Source: Aphodovivens sp036306585 (GTDB lineage: Bacteria > Actinomycetota > Coriobacteriia > Coriobacteriales > Eggerthellaceae). Taken from it: a DNA stretch of 64,000 nucleotides. This document shows positions 8,907-17,416 of the stretch, piece after piece; the stretch's first letter is position 1; each line of letters begins with the position of its first letter. The notes below the pieces were generated by a model. It ran no database searches, was not told the DNA's origin, and worked only from the letters and a program-made list of their open reading frames with translations. The stretch is taken from NCBI GenBank assembly GCA_036306585.1, contig JAXJZF010000002.1, positions 62,001 to 126,000 of the forward strand. The letters are read 5' to 3'. The translations under genes were made by a program, and so were the position numbers.

Positions 8907-9599
8907 CTACTCGGCGGCGGGCTCTTGCAGGAACGCGAGCACGGCGTGGTTGAAGTCGGCGGGATGCTCGGCGGCGACGAAGTGGCTGCCGTGCAGCACC
9001 TCCATGCGCGCGTGGGGAAGGGATCGTGCGATCAGTTCGCTGTGCGATGTCTCGATCATGTCGTCGTCGCCCACGATCACCAGCGCGGGCATGGTCAGCG
9101 CCGCAAGCTGCGCCGGATCCAGATCGGGCTCGTCGATCATGAGACGCTGCAGCGCCGCCGCGCGTTTCGCCGTCGGGTCGTCGGCTTCCCGCGCGTGCGC
9201 CGCATCGTAGGTGGCGAGGATCTCGCGGCGCACCGGTGCGATCAGCCCCTCGAAGAACAGGTTGGCCCCGTTGAGGATGAGTTTGTCCACGCGTCCGGGA
9301 TGGCGTAGCGCGAACACCAGCGCGATGTTGCCGCCGTCCGAAAAGCCCAGGATATGCGCCTTGTCGATTCCCTGCTCGTCCATGAACGCATTCAGGTCGT
9401 CGGCGAATTGGCTGATAGCGAAGGGCATGCTCCCGCGCGGGCTTGCGCCGTGCCCGCGCGTGTCCAGCGCGATGGTGCGGAAGCTGCGCGCGAACACGGG
9501 CATCTGCCCGGCGAAATACGATCCGTCGCCGCCGTTGCCATGAAGCAGGATGAGCGCCTCGCCCGAGCCTTGCTCTTCGAAATGGAGCCGGATGTCCAT
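8907..9599 (-). CDS. Alpha/beta-fold hydrolase
   Basis: A 230-residue single-domain hydrolase. The oxyanion region LLHGNGGDG (18-26), nucleophile elbow GFSDGG with Ser87, an acid in VIVGDDD and a C-terminal histidine in GSHFV make a complete catalytic triad of the alpha/beta hydrolase fold, close to the lactonase or esterase subgroup (RGHGAS motif at 48-53). The substrate cannot be predicted. It stands alone between convergent and same-strand neighbours; the start has AAAGGA upstream. Confidence 0.85.
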   Translation of the reverse strand: MDIRLHFEEQGSGEALILLHGNGGDGSYFAGQMPVFARSFRTIALDTRGHGASPRGSMPFAISQFADDLNAFMDEQGIDKAHILGFSDGGNIALVFALRHPGRVDKLILNGANLFFEGLIAPVRREILATYDAAHAREADDPTAKRAAALQRLMIDEPDLDPAQLAALTMPALVIVGDDDMIETSHSELIARSLPHARMEVLHGSHFVAAEHPADFNHAVLAFLQEPAAE

Positions 9600-9646
9600 A
9601 GGGGTCCTTTCTCGTGTGCCGGAGCTGAACGACCGGTGCCTGCGGG

Positions 9647-10588
9647 CTAGTGAGTTTTCTCGATGAGTGCCAGGAAGAAGCCCTCGAACAGCTCGGTGGG
9701 CCTCACCACCGCCGCCTCGGGAAGGCGGCAGGGGAGCTGCGGCACACCATCCAGCAGGCCATCGGGCAACGCGACGATCTGGGCTTTCGCTTTGGGAAGC
9801 ACCTGCTCGAGCACGCGCTCGTTCTCGTCTTCCAAGATGGAGCAGGTGGCGTACACCATGGTGCCGCCGGGCTTCAGCACCGAAAGCGCTTTGCTCAGAA
9901 GCGCCTGCTGCGCCTTCACGCTGCGCTTGAGCAGCTCGTCGGAAAAGCCGGTTTTGCAGGAACCGTCAATGATGCGCACGGTGCCCGACCCGCTGCAGGG
10001 GGCGTCGAGCAGCACCTTGTCGAAGGAGAAGAAATCGTCGAGCTTGCGGGCGTCGCATTCCATGACGTTCACGCGCGAGGCGCCCTGCTTCGCCAAGTTG
10101 TAGCGCAGCTTCTCGGCGCGCACGTGATTTTTCTCGCAGGCGCAGATGAGTGCCTTGCCTTCCGAAAGGGCCGCCATGTGGCAGGTCTTGCCGCCGGGGG
10201 CCGCCGCCATGTCCAGAATGTTCTCATCGGGGGCGGGGGCCAGCGCCACGCCGGGGAGCATGGCGGAAAGGCTCTGCAGGTACAGGGCGCCCTCATCGTA
10301 GGCGGGCAGCGCGCGGATGGCGGGTTCGCGCTCCTCGCGGATGACGATCGCGTCGGCTAGCGCGGGCGCCGGGGCGGGGTCCCAGGCGATTCCGGCTGCG
10401 TCGAGCTGGGAGGCGATGCAGCCGCGGTCAGCCTTCAACGTGTTCGCGCGCAACGTTGTGCGCCGCCGGGCGGCATAGCCTTCGGCGATGAGCGCGGCTT
10501 GTCGCCCGCCGTACTGTCGTTCCAACCGCTCTGCTAAGCTGGAGGGCAGGGCCTCCGCCAGCGTCGAGATGCCTTCCGCGTGTCTCAT
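9647..10588 (-). CDS. RsmB/NOP-family RNA (cytosine-5) methyltransferase
   Basis: A 313-residue enzyme predicted to methylate C5 of a cytosine in rRNA or tRNA using S-adenosylmethionine. The SAM-binding motif LDMAAAPGGKTCHMA, the LLDAPCSGSGT motif and the YATCSILEDENE motif are visible; the cysteines in the last two are the general release cysteine and the catalytic nucleophile of the family. GGAAAGG just before the ATG at 10588 fixes the start; the frame is open far upstream but that region overlaps plus-strand genes. The protein lacks the PUA-like C-terminal extension of RsmF, so the exact target base is not clear. Confidence 0.87.
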   Translation of the reverse strand: MRHAEGISTLAEALPSSLAERLERQYGGRQAALIAEGYAARRRTTLRANTLKADRGCIASQLDAAGIAWDPAPAPALADAIVIREEREPAIRALPAYDEGALYLQSLSAMLPGVALAPAPDENILDMAAAPGGKTCHMAALSEGKALICACEKNHVRAEKLRYNLAKQGASRVNVMECDARKLDDFFSFDKVLLDAPCSGSGTVRIIDGSCKTGFSDELLKRSVKAQQALLSKALSVLKPGGTMVYATCSILEDENERVLEQVLPKAKAQIVALPDGLLDGVPQLPCRLPEAAVVRPTELFEGFFLALIEKTH

Positions 10589-10807
10589 CGCGCACCTTTC
10601 CAACCGTTTCGGCATGCTTCCTCGCCTGAGGGTTTCCGCTGAGCTTTCGGCAGCGGTCGTTTCCTTCGACGTCGAAAACCGCTTCTTCGTTGCGTGCGGG
10701 GTCTTTTGCTGCCGATTTGTCATATGCCATTGTAACGGTTTGGCGGTATGCTTTCTTTTTAAGGGGTTCGCCCCGCTTCCACCCGATTCGACACGGCGGT
10801 TTGCATC

Positions 10808-11737
10808 ATGACTGAACAGACATCCGAAAGCGTCCGCGAGTCCCTCGCGATCAACATCCCCGACATCGCGCTTATCGTCGAGGGCGGCGGTATGCGTGCA
10901 AGCTACACGGCAGGCGCGATGGTCACGCTGCTCGAGCGCAACCTGAATTTCCCGAAGGTCTACGGCATCTCGGCCGGCTCCAGCCATGCCGTGAACTACG
11001 TTTCCCATGACATCCCGCGCACCAAGGCATCGTTCGTCGACCTGGTGGAAGACGAGGACTTCGGAGGCTTGCGCTCGTTTCTGGCGGGCAACGGGTACTT
11101 CAACGCTCCGCACCTCTACGAAGGGCTGGCGATGGAGCTGCAGGGCACCGACGCGGTGATGGCATTCGATTGGCGGACCTTCGTCGAAAACCCCGCCGAC
11201 CTGCACATCGAAGCCATCGATTGGGATACGGGCGAAACCGCGGCGTGGACCAAGGCCGACATGCCCGACGTGCTTTCCATGGGGCTGCGCGTCCGCGCGT
11301 CGTCCACCATGCCGCTGTTCATGCCGCCCACCGAGATAGACGGGCATACCTATATGGATGGAGGGATGGGGACCAGTTGGGGCATTTGCCTGGATGCGGC
11401 CCGGCGCGACGGCTTCGAGAAGTTCTTCATCGTGCGCACGCGTCCGCGCGGTTATCGGAAAAAGCCGCTGGGGAACGCAGCGAAGGCGCTGATGAAAGCC
11501 GCATTCCGTAAGCATCCCGTCATCGCCGAGCGCACCATCGCACGCTGGCAGCCCTACAACGAGCTGTGCGACGAGATCGAGCGGCTGGAGAAATCGGGCG
11601 CGGCCTATGTGTTCTACCCTGAGGCGATGGACGTGTCGAACAAGGAGACCGATCACGCCAAGCTGGAAGCCAGCTTCCTGCGCGGTGTGGCTCAGGCGCG
11701 CCGCGAGGCAGACGCGTGGGAGGAGTTCCTGCGATGA
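10808..11737 (+). CDS. Patatin-like phospholipase family protein
   Basis: A 309-residue cytoplasmic lipid acyl hydrolase of the YjjU-like patatin group. The catalytic dyad is visible as Ser in GISAGSS (about residue 57) and Asp in DGGMG (about 186); the glycine-rich oxyanion stretch VEGGGMRASYTAG is at 20-32. The substrate is unknown. The stop codon overlaps the start of the next gene (ATGA at 11734-11737), so the two are co-translated. Confidence 0.87.
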   Translation: MTEQTSESVRESLAINIPDIALIVEGGGMRASYTAGAMVTLLERNLNFPKVYGISAGSSHAVNYVSHDIPRTKASFVDLVEDEDFGGLRSFLAGNGYFNAPHLYEGLAMELQGTDAVMAFDWRTFVENPADLHIEAIDWDTGETAAWTKADMPDVLSMGLRVRASSTMPLFMPPTEIDGHTYMDGGMGTSWGICLDAARRDGFEKFFIVRTRPRGYRKKPLGNAAKALMKAAFRKHPVIAERTIARWQPYNELCDEIERLEKSGAAYVFYPEAMDVSNKETDHAKLEASFLRGVAQARREADAWEEFLR

Positions 11738-12600
11738 ACGCGGACCGGAAGGATGCCGTTGTTCCCGTGGAGGGAGGCGCAGGCGCGCATGGTGCGGGCA
11801 TCGCCATGGGCGATCGGCCCGAGGTGATGCAGCCTGACCCATCGCTTTCCGCGACGGTCGAGGACACGCGTGAGAAGCTGCGGCTTGTCATGGGCGAAGA
11901 AGGAGTCGAGCGCCTGGCGGGCGCCCATGTGGCGGTGCTGGGGCTGGGCGGCGTGGGCTCCAACTGCGTGGAAGCGTTGGCGCGCGGCGGCGTCGGCGGG
12001 CTGTTTTTGGTGGACAGGGATATCGTGCAGCCCAGCAACGTTAACCGGCAGGCCATCGCCTTCTTCAGCACGGTCGGTCGACGCAAAATCGACGTGATGC
12101 GCGGCATGGTGGCCGACATCAATCCTGCGGCGCATGTGGAAACGCGCCATATGCTGGTTTTGCGCGAGAACATCCGGGAGCTGCTGGAGCAGGCACGCGC
12201 GTGGGCGGCCGCCGACGGGGGGGCGCTTGACTACGTGGTGGACGCCATCGACACCGTGTCGACCAAGCTCGCCCTCGCCGAGATGGCGCAGGAGGGCGGC
12301 GTGCGGCTTATCAGCAGCATGGGCGCCGCGAACAAGCTGCACCCCGAGTGCCTGCGAATCGCCGACCTCTACGACACCGTGAACTGCCCGCTGTGCCGCA
12401 TCATGCGCAAGGAAGGCCGCAAGCGCGGCATCCGCGGCCTGCGCGTGCTGTATTCCTGTGAGCAGCCGGTGAAGGTGGCGACGCGCGAGGGGGCGCAGCG
12501 CAGCGAGCGGTCGAACCTGGGCACCGCCTCGTTCATGCCTCCCATCATGGGCCAGATGATCGCCGGCGCGGTCATCCGCGAGATCGCGGGGGTGGAATGA
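11734..12600 (+). CDS. tcdA: tRNA threonylcarbamoyladenosine dehydratase (ThiF/HesA family)
   Basis: A 288-residue E1-like enzyme that cyclises N6-threonylcarbamoyladenosine at position 37 of tRNA to its ct6A form, using ATP. The nucleotide-binding motif VAVLGLGGVGSNCVEALARG follows an N-terminal extension of about 60 residues that is not typical of the family. DRDIVQPSNVNRQ is the conserved E1 segment, VVDAIDTVSTK the ATP-site acidic motif, and LYDTVNCPLCRIMRK matches the cysteine-containing crossover region. The start has GGGAGGAGTT upstream and overlaps the patatin stop; a Met 24 codons later is an alternative. The end overlaps the TatD gene by ATGA. Confidence 0.87.
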   Translation: MNADRKDAVVPVEGGAGAHGAGIAMGDRPEVMQPDPSLSATVEDTREKLRLVMGEEGVERLAGAHVAVLGLGGVGSNCVEALARGGVGGLFLVDRDIVQPSNVNRQAIAFFSTVGRRKIDVMRGMVADINPAAHVETRHMLVLRENIRELLEQARAWAAADGGALDYVVDAIDTVSTKLALAEMAQEGGVRLISSMGAANKLHPECLRIADLYDTVNCPLCRIMRKEGRKRGIRGLRVLYSCEQPVKVATREGAQRSERSNLGTASFMPPIMGQMIAGAVIREIAGVE

Positions 12601-13403
12601 CGATGGAACCGTCGCCGCTGCTCGACATGCATTGCCATCTGGGCTTCGCGAACAACGCCGCCCAGCTGGCTCGCGAGCTGGGCGGGCAGGGCGGCGCGCT
12701 GTGCGCAACGGTGAGTCCGTCCGAATACGAGGCTTTGCGCGATGGGCTTTCCGGCATGCCTTCCGTTAAAGTGGGGTTGGGCTTGCATCCTTGGTGGCTC
12801 CATGACGGCCGCTGCACCGAACGCGACGTCCAGCGCTGCGTCGAGCTTGCGGAAGGCGCGCCGTTCATTGCCGAAGTGGGGCTCGACTTCGGGAAGCGCT
12901 GCGCGTCGTCGCGCGATATTCAGCGGAGGGCGTTCGAGCAGATCTGCGCCGTGGCGGCGCAGACGGGCGGAAAGGTGCTTTCGCTGCATGCGGTCTCCTC
13001 CGTCGACGTTGTGCTCGAGATCTTGGAACGCGCCGGGGTGGTGGGTCGCGCCGAAAGCTCCTGCGCCGTCATCCTGCATTGGTATTCGGGATCGTCCGAC
13101 GCCCTGCAGCATGCGGTGCGCTTGGGATGCTTCTTTTCCATCAACCCGCGCATGCTGCAAACCAAGCGTGGGCGCGAGTACGCGCGCATCCTCCCGGAGG
13201 ATCGCCTGCTACTGGAAACCGATCTGCCCCCTTCTGCCGGCGGCTCGTTCAGCGCTGCCGAGTTTGCGGGGACGCTTGTCCGGACCTTGTCCGATTTGGA
13301 GGCGCTGCGCGGGGCTTCGCTGGGCGCCCGCATCGCCGCGACCAGCCGCGCGTTGCTGAACTGGAATTCCGAAGCCGCCGCCCCGGCGCGGCTGCCTCGA
13401 TAG
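12597..13403 (+). CDS. TatD-family metal-dependent hydrolase
   Basis: A 268-residue amidohydrolase-like nuclease or phosphoesterase. The metal ligands are all visible: HCH in LLDMHCHLGF (about residue 11), Glu in FIAEVGLDFGKR, His in LSLHAVSS, His in VILHWYSGS and Asp in LLLETDLPPS. TatD proteins are implicated in DNA repair and nucleic-acid turnover. This member is divergent, so the exact activity is uncertain. The start overlaps the tcdA stop. Confidence 0.83.
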   Translation: MTMEPSPLLDMHCHLGFANNAAQLARELGGQGGALCATVSPSEYEALRDGLSGMPSVKVGLGLHPWWLHDGRCTERDVQRCVELAEGAPFIAEVGLDFGKRCASSRDIQRRAFEQICAVAAQTGGKVLSLHAVSSVDVVLEILERAGVVGRAESSCAVILHWYSGSSDALQHAVRLGCFFSINPRMLQTKRGREYARILPEDRLLLETDLPPSAGGSFSAAEFAGTLVRTLSDLEALRGASLGARIAATSRALLNWNSEAAAPARLPR

Positions 13404-13418
13404 GAGAAAGGCCATCGC

Positions 13419-14825
13419 ATGTTTTCCGAAGCAGATGCAGTCATAGTGGGTGCGGGCCCGTCGGGCATCTTCACCGCGCTGGCGTTCCTCGCCGAAAAGC
13501 CCGCGTCGAAAATCGTGCTGGTGGACGCCGGCTTGCCCGTCGAGCAGCGCAGCTGCCCGAAGGACCACACCGGGCAGTGCGTGGGTTGCGAGCCCTGCCG
13601 CATCACTACCGGGTTCTCGGGCGCGGGCGCGTTCTCCGATGGAAAACTGTCGCTTTCCGCCGAGGTGGGCGGCGATCTTCCCGACCTTATCGGGTTCGAT
13701 GTCGCGCAGGCAGCCATCCGCGAGGTGGACGGCATCTACCTGTCCTTCGGCGCCGACGAGCATGTCGAAGGCGCCGATGTTGACGAAGAGGTGAAAGAGA
13801 TACGCCGCCGCGCCATCCAGGCGGGCTTGAAGCTGGTTGATTGTCCCATCCGCCATTTGGGTACCGAATGCGCCCAGCAGATCTACGGTCGCATCGAGCA
13901 GCATCTGCGCGATGCCGGCGTCGACCTGCGCTTCCGCACCGTCTGCCGTGATATTGCGGTGGAGGGCGATCGCTGCGTCGGGGTGAAGCTCGAAGGCCCG
14001 GGCGGAGCAGGGGGGCGGGTGTCGGCCAAACGAGTGATCGTCGCCACGGGCCGACGCGGCGCCAGCTGGCTTGAGCAGCTGTGCAGCCGCCATGGCATTG
14101 ACCACGAACCCGGCGTGGTGGACATCGGCGTGCGCGTTGAGCTGCGCAACGAGGTGATGGAGCGTGTGAACAACGTGCTGTACGAAAGCAAGCTCATCGG
14201 CTATCCCAACCCCTTCCGCGACAAGGTGCGCACGTTCTGCCAGAATCCCGGCGGGTTTGTGAGCCAGGAGAACTACGCCGAGGGCCTTGCCGTGGTGAAC
14301 GGGCATTCCTATAAAGACCGCAAGTCGAACAACACCAATCTGGCCATTTTGTGCTCCCACCGCTTCAGCGAGCCGTTCGACCAGCCCATCGCCTATGCTC
14401 GCAAGATCGGCGAGCTGGCGAACATGTTGGGGGACGGCAGCATCCTGGTTCAGCGCTTCGGCGACATCCAGGACGGCAAGCGCACATGGCAGCACGAGCT
14501 CGATCGTTCCAACGTGCGGCCCACGCTGCCCGATGCGGTTGCGGGGGACATAACCAATGCGCTGCCGTACCGCACCATGACCTCCATCATCAACTTCATG
14601 CTGGCTGTCGACCAGGCCATTCCCGGCTTCGCGGCGGGCGAGACGCTTCTGTACGCGCCGGAGCTGAAGTTCTACAGCAACCGCGTGAGGCTGGGCGAGG
14701 GTTTCGAGACCAGCTTGCCGGGGCTGCACTGCCTGGGCGATTCGAGCGGCTGGACGCGCGGGCTCATGATGGCATCGGTAATGGGCCACTTGATGGGCAA
14801 GTGGCTGGCGAATAGCTGCGATTAG
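13419..14825 (+). CDS. FAD-dependent dehydrogenase (COG2509-like)
   Basis: A 468-residue flavoprotein. The N-terminal dinucleotide-binding motif VIVGAGPSGIFTALAF (8-23) binds FAD; VIVATGRRGASW is the second FAD contact, and LGDSSGWTRGLMMASVMG near the C-terminus is the third. Cysteines in SCPKDHTGQCVGCEPCR (45-61) match a conserved feature of this uncharacterised dehydrogenase group and could hold a metal or a cluster. The electron partner is unknown; the rubredoxin-flavoprotein 18 bases downstream is a candidate. The ribosome site AGGAGAAAGG precedes the start. Confidence 0.85.
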   Translation: MFSEADAVIVGAGPSGIFTALAFLAEKPASKIVLVDAGLPVEQRSCPKDHTGQCVGCEPCRITTGFSGAGAFSDGKLSLSAEVGGDLPDLIGFDVAQAAIREVDGIYLSFGADEHVEGADVDEEVKEIRRRAIQAGLKLVDCPIRHLGTECAQQIYGRIEQHLRDAGVDLRFRTVCRDIAVEGDRCVGVKLEGPGGAGGRVSAKRVIVATGRRGASWLEQLCSRHGIDHEPGVVDIGVRVELRNEVMERVNNVLYESKLIGYPNPFRDKVRTFCQNPGGFVSQENYAEGLAVVNGHSYKDRKSNNTNLAILCSHRFSEPFDQPIAYARKIGELANMLGDGSILVQRFGDIQDGKRTWQHELDRSNVRPTLPDAVAGDITNALPYRTMTSIINFMLAVDQAIPGFAAGETLLYAPELKFYSNRVRLGEGFETSLPGLHCLGDSSGWTRGLMMASVMGHLMGKWLANSCD

Positions 14826-14843
14826 CAGCGGAAAGGCGAAACG

Positions 14844-15515
14844 ATGATCGACAAGAAAGCGTTCTACAGCCTCAGCTACGGGCTCTACGTCGTCACCTCG
14901 GAATCCGACGGTGCGGCAGCGGGATGCGTGGCGAACACCTTCCAACAGGTCACCTCCGATCCGCTGCAGGTGAGCGTAGCGTTGAACAAGGGAAACGCTA
15001 CCACCGATGTCATCCGCGCTTCGAAGCGCTTCTGCGTGTCGGTGCTCTCGCAGGATGCGAAGATGGAGCTCATCGGCACGTTCGGCTTCCGCACCAGCAA
15101 GGACACCGACAAATTCGCGACCTGCTCGTGGAAGCGCGATGGGGCGGGCATCCCCTACGTGGACGAGCAGTCGGTGGCGCGCTTCTCAGCCCATGTGGTC
15201 AACGAGATCGACCTGGGCAGCCACATCATGTTCATCGCCGAGGTGGACGAGGCGGAGCCCCTTGCGGCGGGCGATCCCATGACGTATGCCTACTACCATC
15301 TGGTGAAGGGCGGCAAGACGCCTCCGAAGGCTTCCAGCTACCTGGGGGCAGACGAGCTGGCTGCCCCGGCTCCGATGGGCTCGACGCGCACTGCCTGGCG
15401 CTGCACCATCTGCGGCCATATCGAGTACGTCGACGAGCTGCCCGAGGATTTCGAGTGCCCCATCTGCGGCATGGGCAGGGAGGTGTTCGAGAAGATCGAG
15501 GTGCCTGCGGAATAG
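14844..15515 (+). CDS. hrb: High-molecular-weight rubredoxin (flavin reductase domain plus rubredoxin)
   Basis: A 223-residue fusion. Residues about 1-160 form an FMN-binding split-barrel flavin reductase domain (SYGLYVVTSESDG, ANTFQQVTSDP). The C-terminus (about 180-215) is a rubredoxin with both CxxC pairs: CTICG and CPICG. In acetogens Hrb passes electrons from NAD(P)H to an A-type flavoprotein that reduces oxygen or nitric oxide; a similar oxidative-stress role is likely, though no flavodiiron partner is in the window. It probably shares a transcript with the preceding FAD dehydrogenase. Confidence 0.9.
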   Translation: MIDKKAFYSLSYGLYVVTSESDGAAAGCVANTFQQVTSDPLQVSVALNKGNATTDVIRASKRFCVSVLSQDAKMELIGTFGFRTSKDTDKFATCSWKRDGAGIPYVDEQSVARFSAHVVNEIDLGSHIMFIAEVDEAEPLAAGDPMTYAYYHLVKGGKTPPKASSYLGADELAAPAPMGSTRTAWRCTICGHIEYVDELPEDFECPICGMGREVFEKIEVPAE

Positions 15516-15629
15516 CCCTCGGGCGCTTTTCGGGAGGCCCGACGTCCGTCGCCCCTGCCGCGGCATTCCTGCGCTATCCGCGCGGGTGCCGGGTGTGGCT
15601 CGGCGCCGGGGCATCCCTGCGTTTCGACG

Positions 15630-16619
15630 CTATTTACCCCAGGCGATGAACGCCCAGTTGATGGTGCGGGGGCGCGTCACCTTCAGCTCGCCTTGCGCCA
15701 CGCCCTTGCGGTCGGGCTCGCCTGCATGCGGGTTGGACACCAGGTTGGCATCGAGCCATGCGTCCAGGCGAGTCATGGCGGCATCGCGTTCCGCCTGTTC
15801 GGAGGCTGAAGCGCTGCCGTCGGCGGGGAAGCGCAGCGCGCTGTCGACCATGCGGCGGAAGCTTGCCAGCGCATCCTCGCGTGTGTCGAAGGTGTCGTCG
15901 CGGATGCTGGATATGTAGGACACCTCGGGGTGCAGGCCCTCCGCTGCCAGGATGTTGAACGCGTAGAGGAAATCGCGCCCGGCGCGCCCGGCGATGCCCA
16001 GCTCGGATAGCAGTGCGTCGTCGGAGCGCGGGGACGATCCGGTGGAAAGCGTGATGCACACGCGCCGGCGCGCGACGTCGGTCAGCCGCAGCAGCGAATC
16101 GCGCATGTCGGCCGTCGCGATGGAGCGCGACGCCAGCGCTACGTCGAACGAATCCGGGACGATGCCGTGGGCGCCCCAATCGTCCGACCAGCTCACCTGC
16201 TCGATGCGCACGTGCCGGCGCGCCCGTTCGCCCGCGTTTTCCAAGAAATCGCCCAGCATCTCCAGCATGCCGGCGGAGAAGTCCGCCGCGGTCACGTCGT
16301 GGCCGGCTTTGGCCAAAGGGACGGTGAGCGCGCCGGTGCCGCAGCCCATGTCGAACACGGTTTCCCCCGGCTGGATGCTCGCCAAAGCCAGGAAGCGCTC
16401 CACGTAGGGGTTCGGCGCGTCTTTGGTGGTGAACGTCGCCGAGCGCTTGTCCCAGTACGTTGCATCGTCGGCTGCCTTGCGCGATTTCTGCAGCTGCTTC
16501 CACTCCTCGTTCCAGTCGACGGTGGTCAGTAAAGGGATGAAGGCGGGCTGGGCGGCGTTTGCGCGCGGCGCGCTACCGGCTTGCCGTCCGCCTTGCGCGG
16601 AAGATGAGGTTTCGGTCAT
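15630..16619 (-). CDS. Class I SAM-dependent methyltransferase
   Basis: A 329-residue methyltransferase. Motif I VFDMGCGTGALTVPLA (about 88-103) and the acidic motif II residue in VTAADFS bind S-adenosylmethionine. An N-terminal Ala/Ser/Gln-rich stretch (1-30) is likely disordered. NEEWKQLQKSRKAADDATYWDKR (split here for its length, about 38-60) resembles other Coriobacteriia methyltransferases near corrinoid and metal genes, but the substrate cannot be called. It is a monocistronic gene facing the rubredoxin gene. Confidence 0.82.
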   Translation of the reverse strand: MTETSSSAQGGRQAGSAPRANAAQPAFIPLLTTVDWNEEWKQLQKSRKAADDATYWDKRSATFTTKDAPNPYVERFLALASIQPGETVFDMGCGTGALTVPLAKAGHDVTAADFSAGMLEMLGDFLENAGERARRHVRIEQVSWSDDWGAHGIVPDSFDVALASRSIATADMRDSLLRLTDVARRRVCITLSTGSSPRSDDALLSELGIAGRAGRDFLYAFNILAAEGLHPEVSYISSIRDDTFDTREDALASFRRMVDSALRFPADGSASASEQAERDAAMTRLDAWLDANLVSNPHAGEPDRKGVAQGELKVTRPRTINWAFIAWGK

Positions 16620-16629
16620 CGTTTACCCC

Positions 16630-16659
16630 TTTGCCGTGGTTTTGCCGATTACGTATCAT
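16630..16659 (+). promoter_or_regulatory. Possible thyX promoter
   Basis: TTTGCC (16630-16635) and TATCAT (16654-16659) are separated by 18 bases in the divergent gap ahead of thyX. Both boxes match the consensus only in part. Confidence 0.35.
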
Positions 16660-16734
16660 GGTAGCGCACGAACCGAACGGCTGGGACATCATTCTCAGTT
16701 GCGAACCATTATTTCAGATGAGGAGCCGTCGCTC

Positions 16735-17415
16735 ATGCAAGTTGAACTGCTGTACCACACCCCCGACCCCGAGCGGGCCATCGCTACCGCCGCGCGCCTG
16801 TGCTATGCGCCCGTCGGCGCGGCCGAGCTGATGGAGACCATGCCGGAAGAGCGCATGCGCAGCGTCCTTTCCACCATCATGTCGTCGGGGCATTTCTCCA
16901 CGTTGGAACACGCCAGCTACACGTTTGCCGTCGACGGCGTGTCGCGTGCCCTCACCCATCAGCTGGTGAGGCATCGCTTGGCCAGCTTCAACCAGCAAAG
17001 CCAGCGTTACGTGAAGTTCAAGAACGGCGTGCATGTGGTGAAGCCCCGGACCGTCGCCGCGCAGCCTGAAACCGAGGCAGTCTTCGACGAGGCTATCGCC
17101 GCCTGCACTGAGGCTTACCGTAAGCTGCTCGATGCGGGAGTCCCCGCTGAGGATGCCCGCTACCTGCTGCCGAACGCCTGCGAGAGCAAGATCGTGGTCA
17201 CCATGAACGTGCGCGAGCTGCTCCACTTCTTCAGCCTTCGCTGCTGCAACCGCGCCCAGTGGGAGATCCGCGAGCTGGCGCACCGCATGCTGGAGCTCGC
17301 GCGGCCCACGGCGCCGTTCATCTTCATGGACGCCGGCGCGCCCTGTGTGCGCGGGCATTGCCCCGAAGGCAAGATGACCTGCGGGAACCCCTATCCGAAG
17401 GTGACGAGGGGCTAG
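16735..17415 (+). CDS. thyX: FAD-dependent thymidylate synthase
   Basis: A 226-residue flavoenzyme that makes dTMP from dUMP with methylenetetrahydrofolate and NADPH. The family signature RHRxxSxNxxSxRY is complete (RHRLASFNQQSQRY, about 82-95), and HFSTLEHASYTF (about 54-65) provides the FAD-contacting His. The start at 16735 is set by an upstream GAGGAG and by family length; the frame is open further upstream but overlaps the divergent methyltransferase gene. The DUF1385 gene begins one base after the stop. Confidence 0.95.
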   Translation: MQVELLYHTPDPERAIATAARLCYAPVGAAELMETMPEERMRSVLSTIMSSGHFSTLEHASYTFAVDGVSRALTHQLVRHRLASFNQQSQRYVKFKNGVHVVKPRTVAAQPETEAVFDEAIAACTEAYRKLLDAGVPAEDARYLLPNACESKIVVTMNVRELLHFFSLRCCNRAQWEIRELAHRMLELARPTAPFIFMDAGAPCVRGHCPEGKMTCGNPYPKVTRG

Positions 17416-17416
17416 C

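Noticed and set aside
9647..11842. A 731-codon minus-strand reading frame reaching across the patatin gene
   Set aside because: Only the last 313 codons match a protein family and have a ribosome site; the rest is antisense to a clear plus-strand gene.
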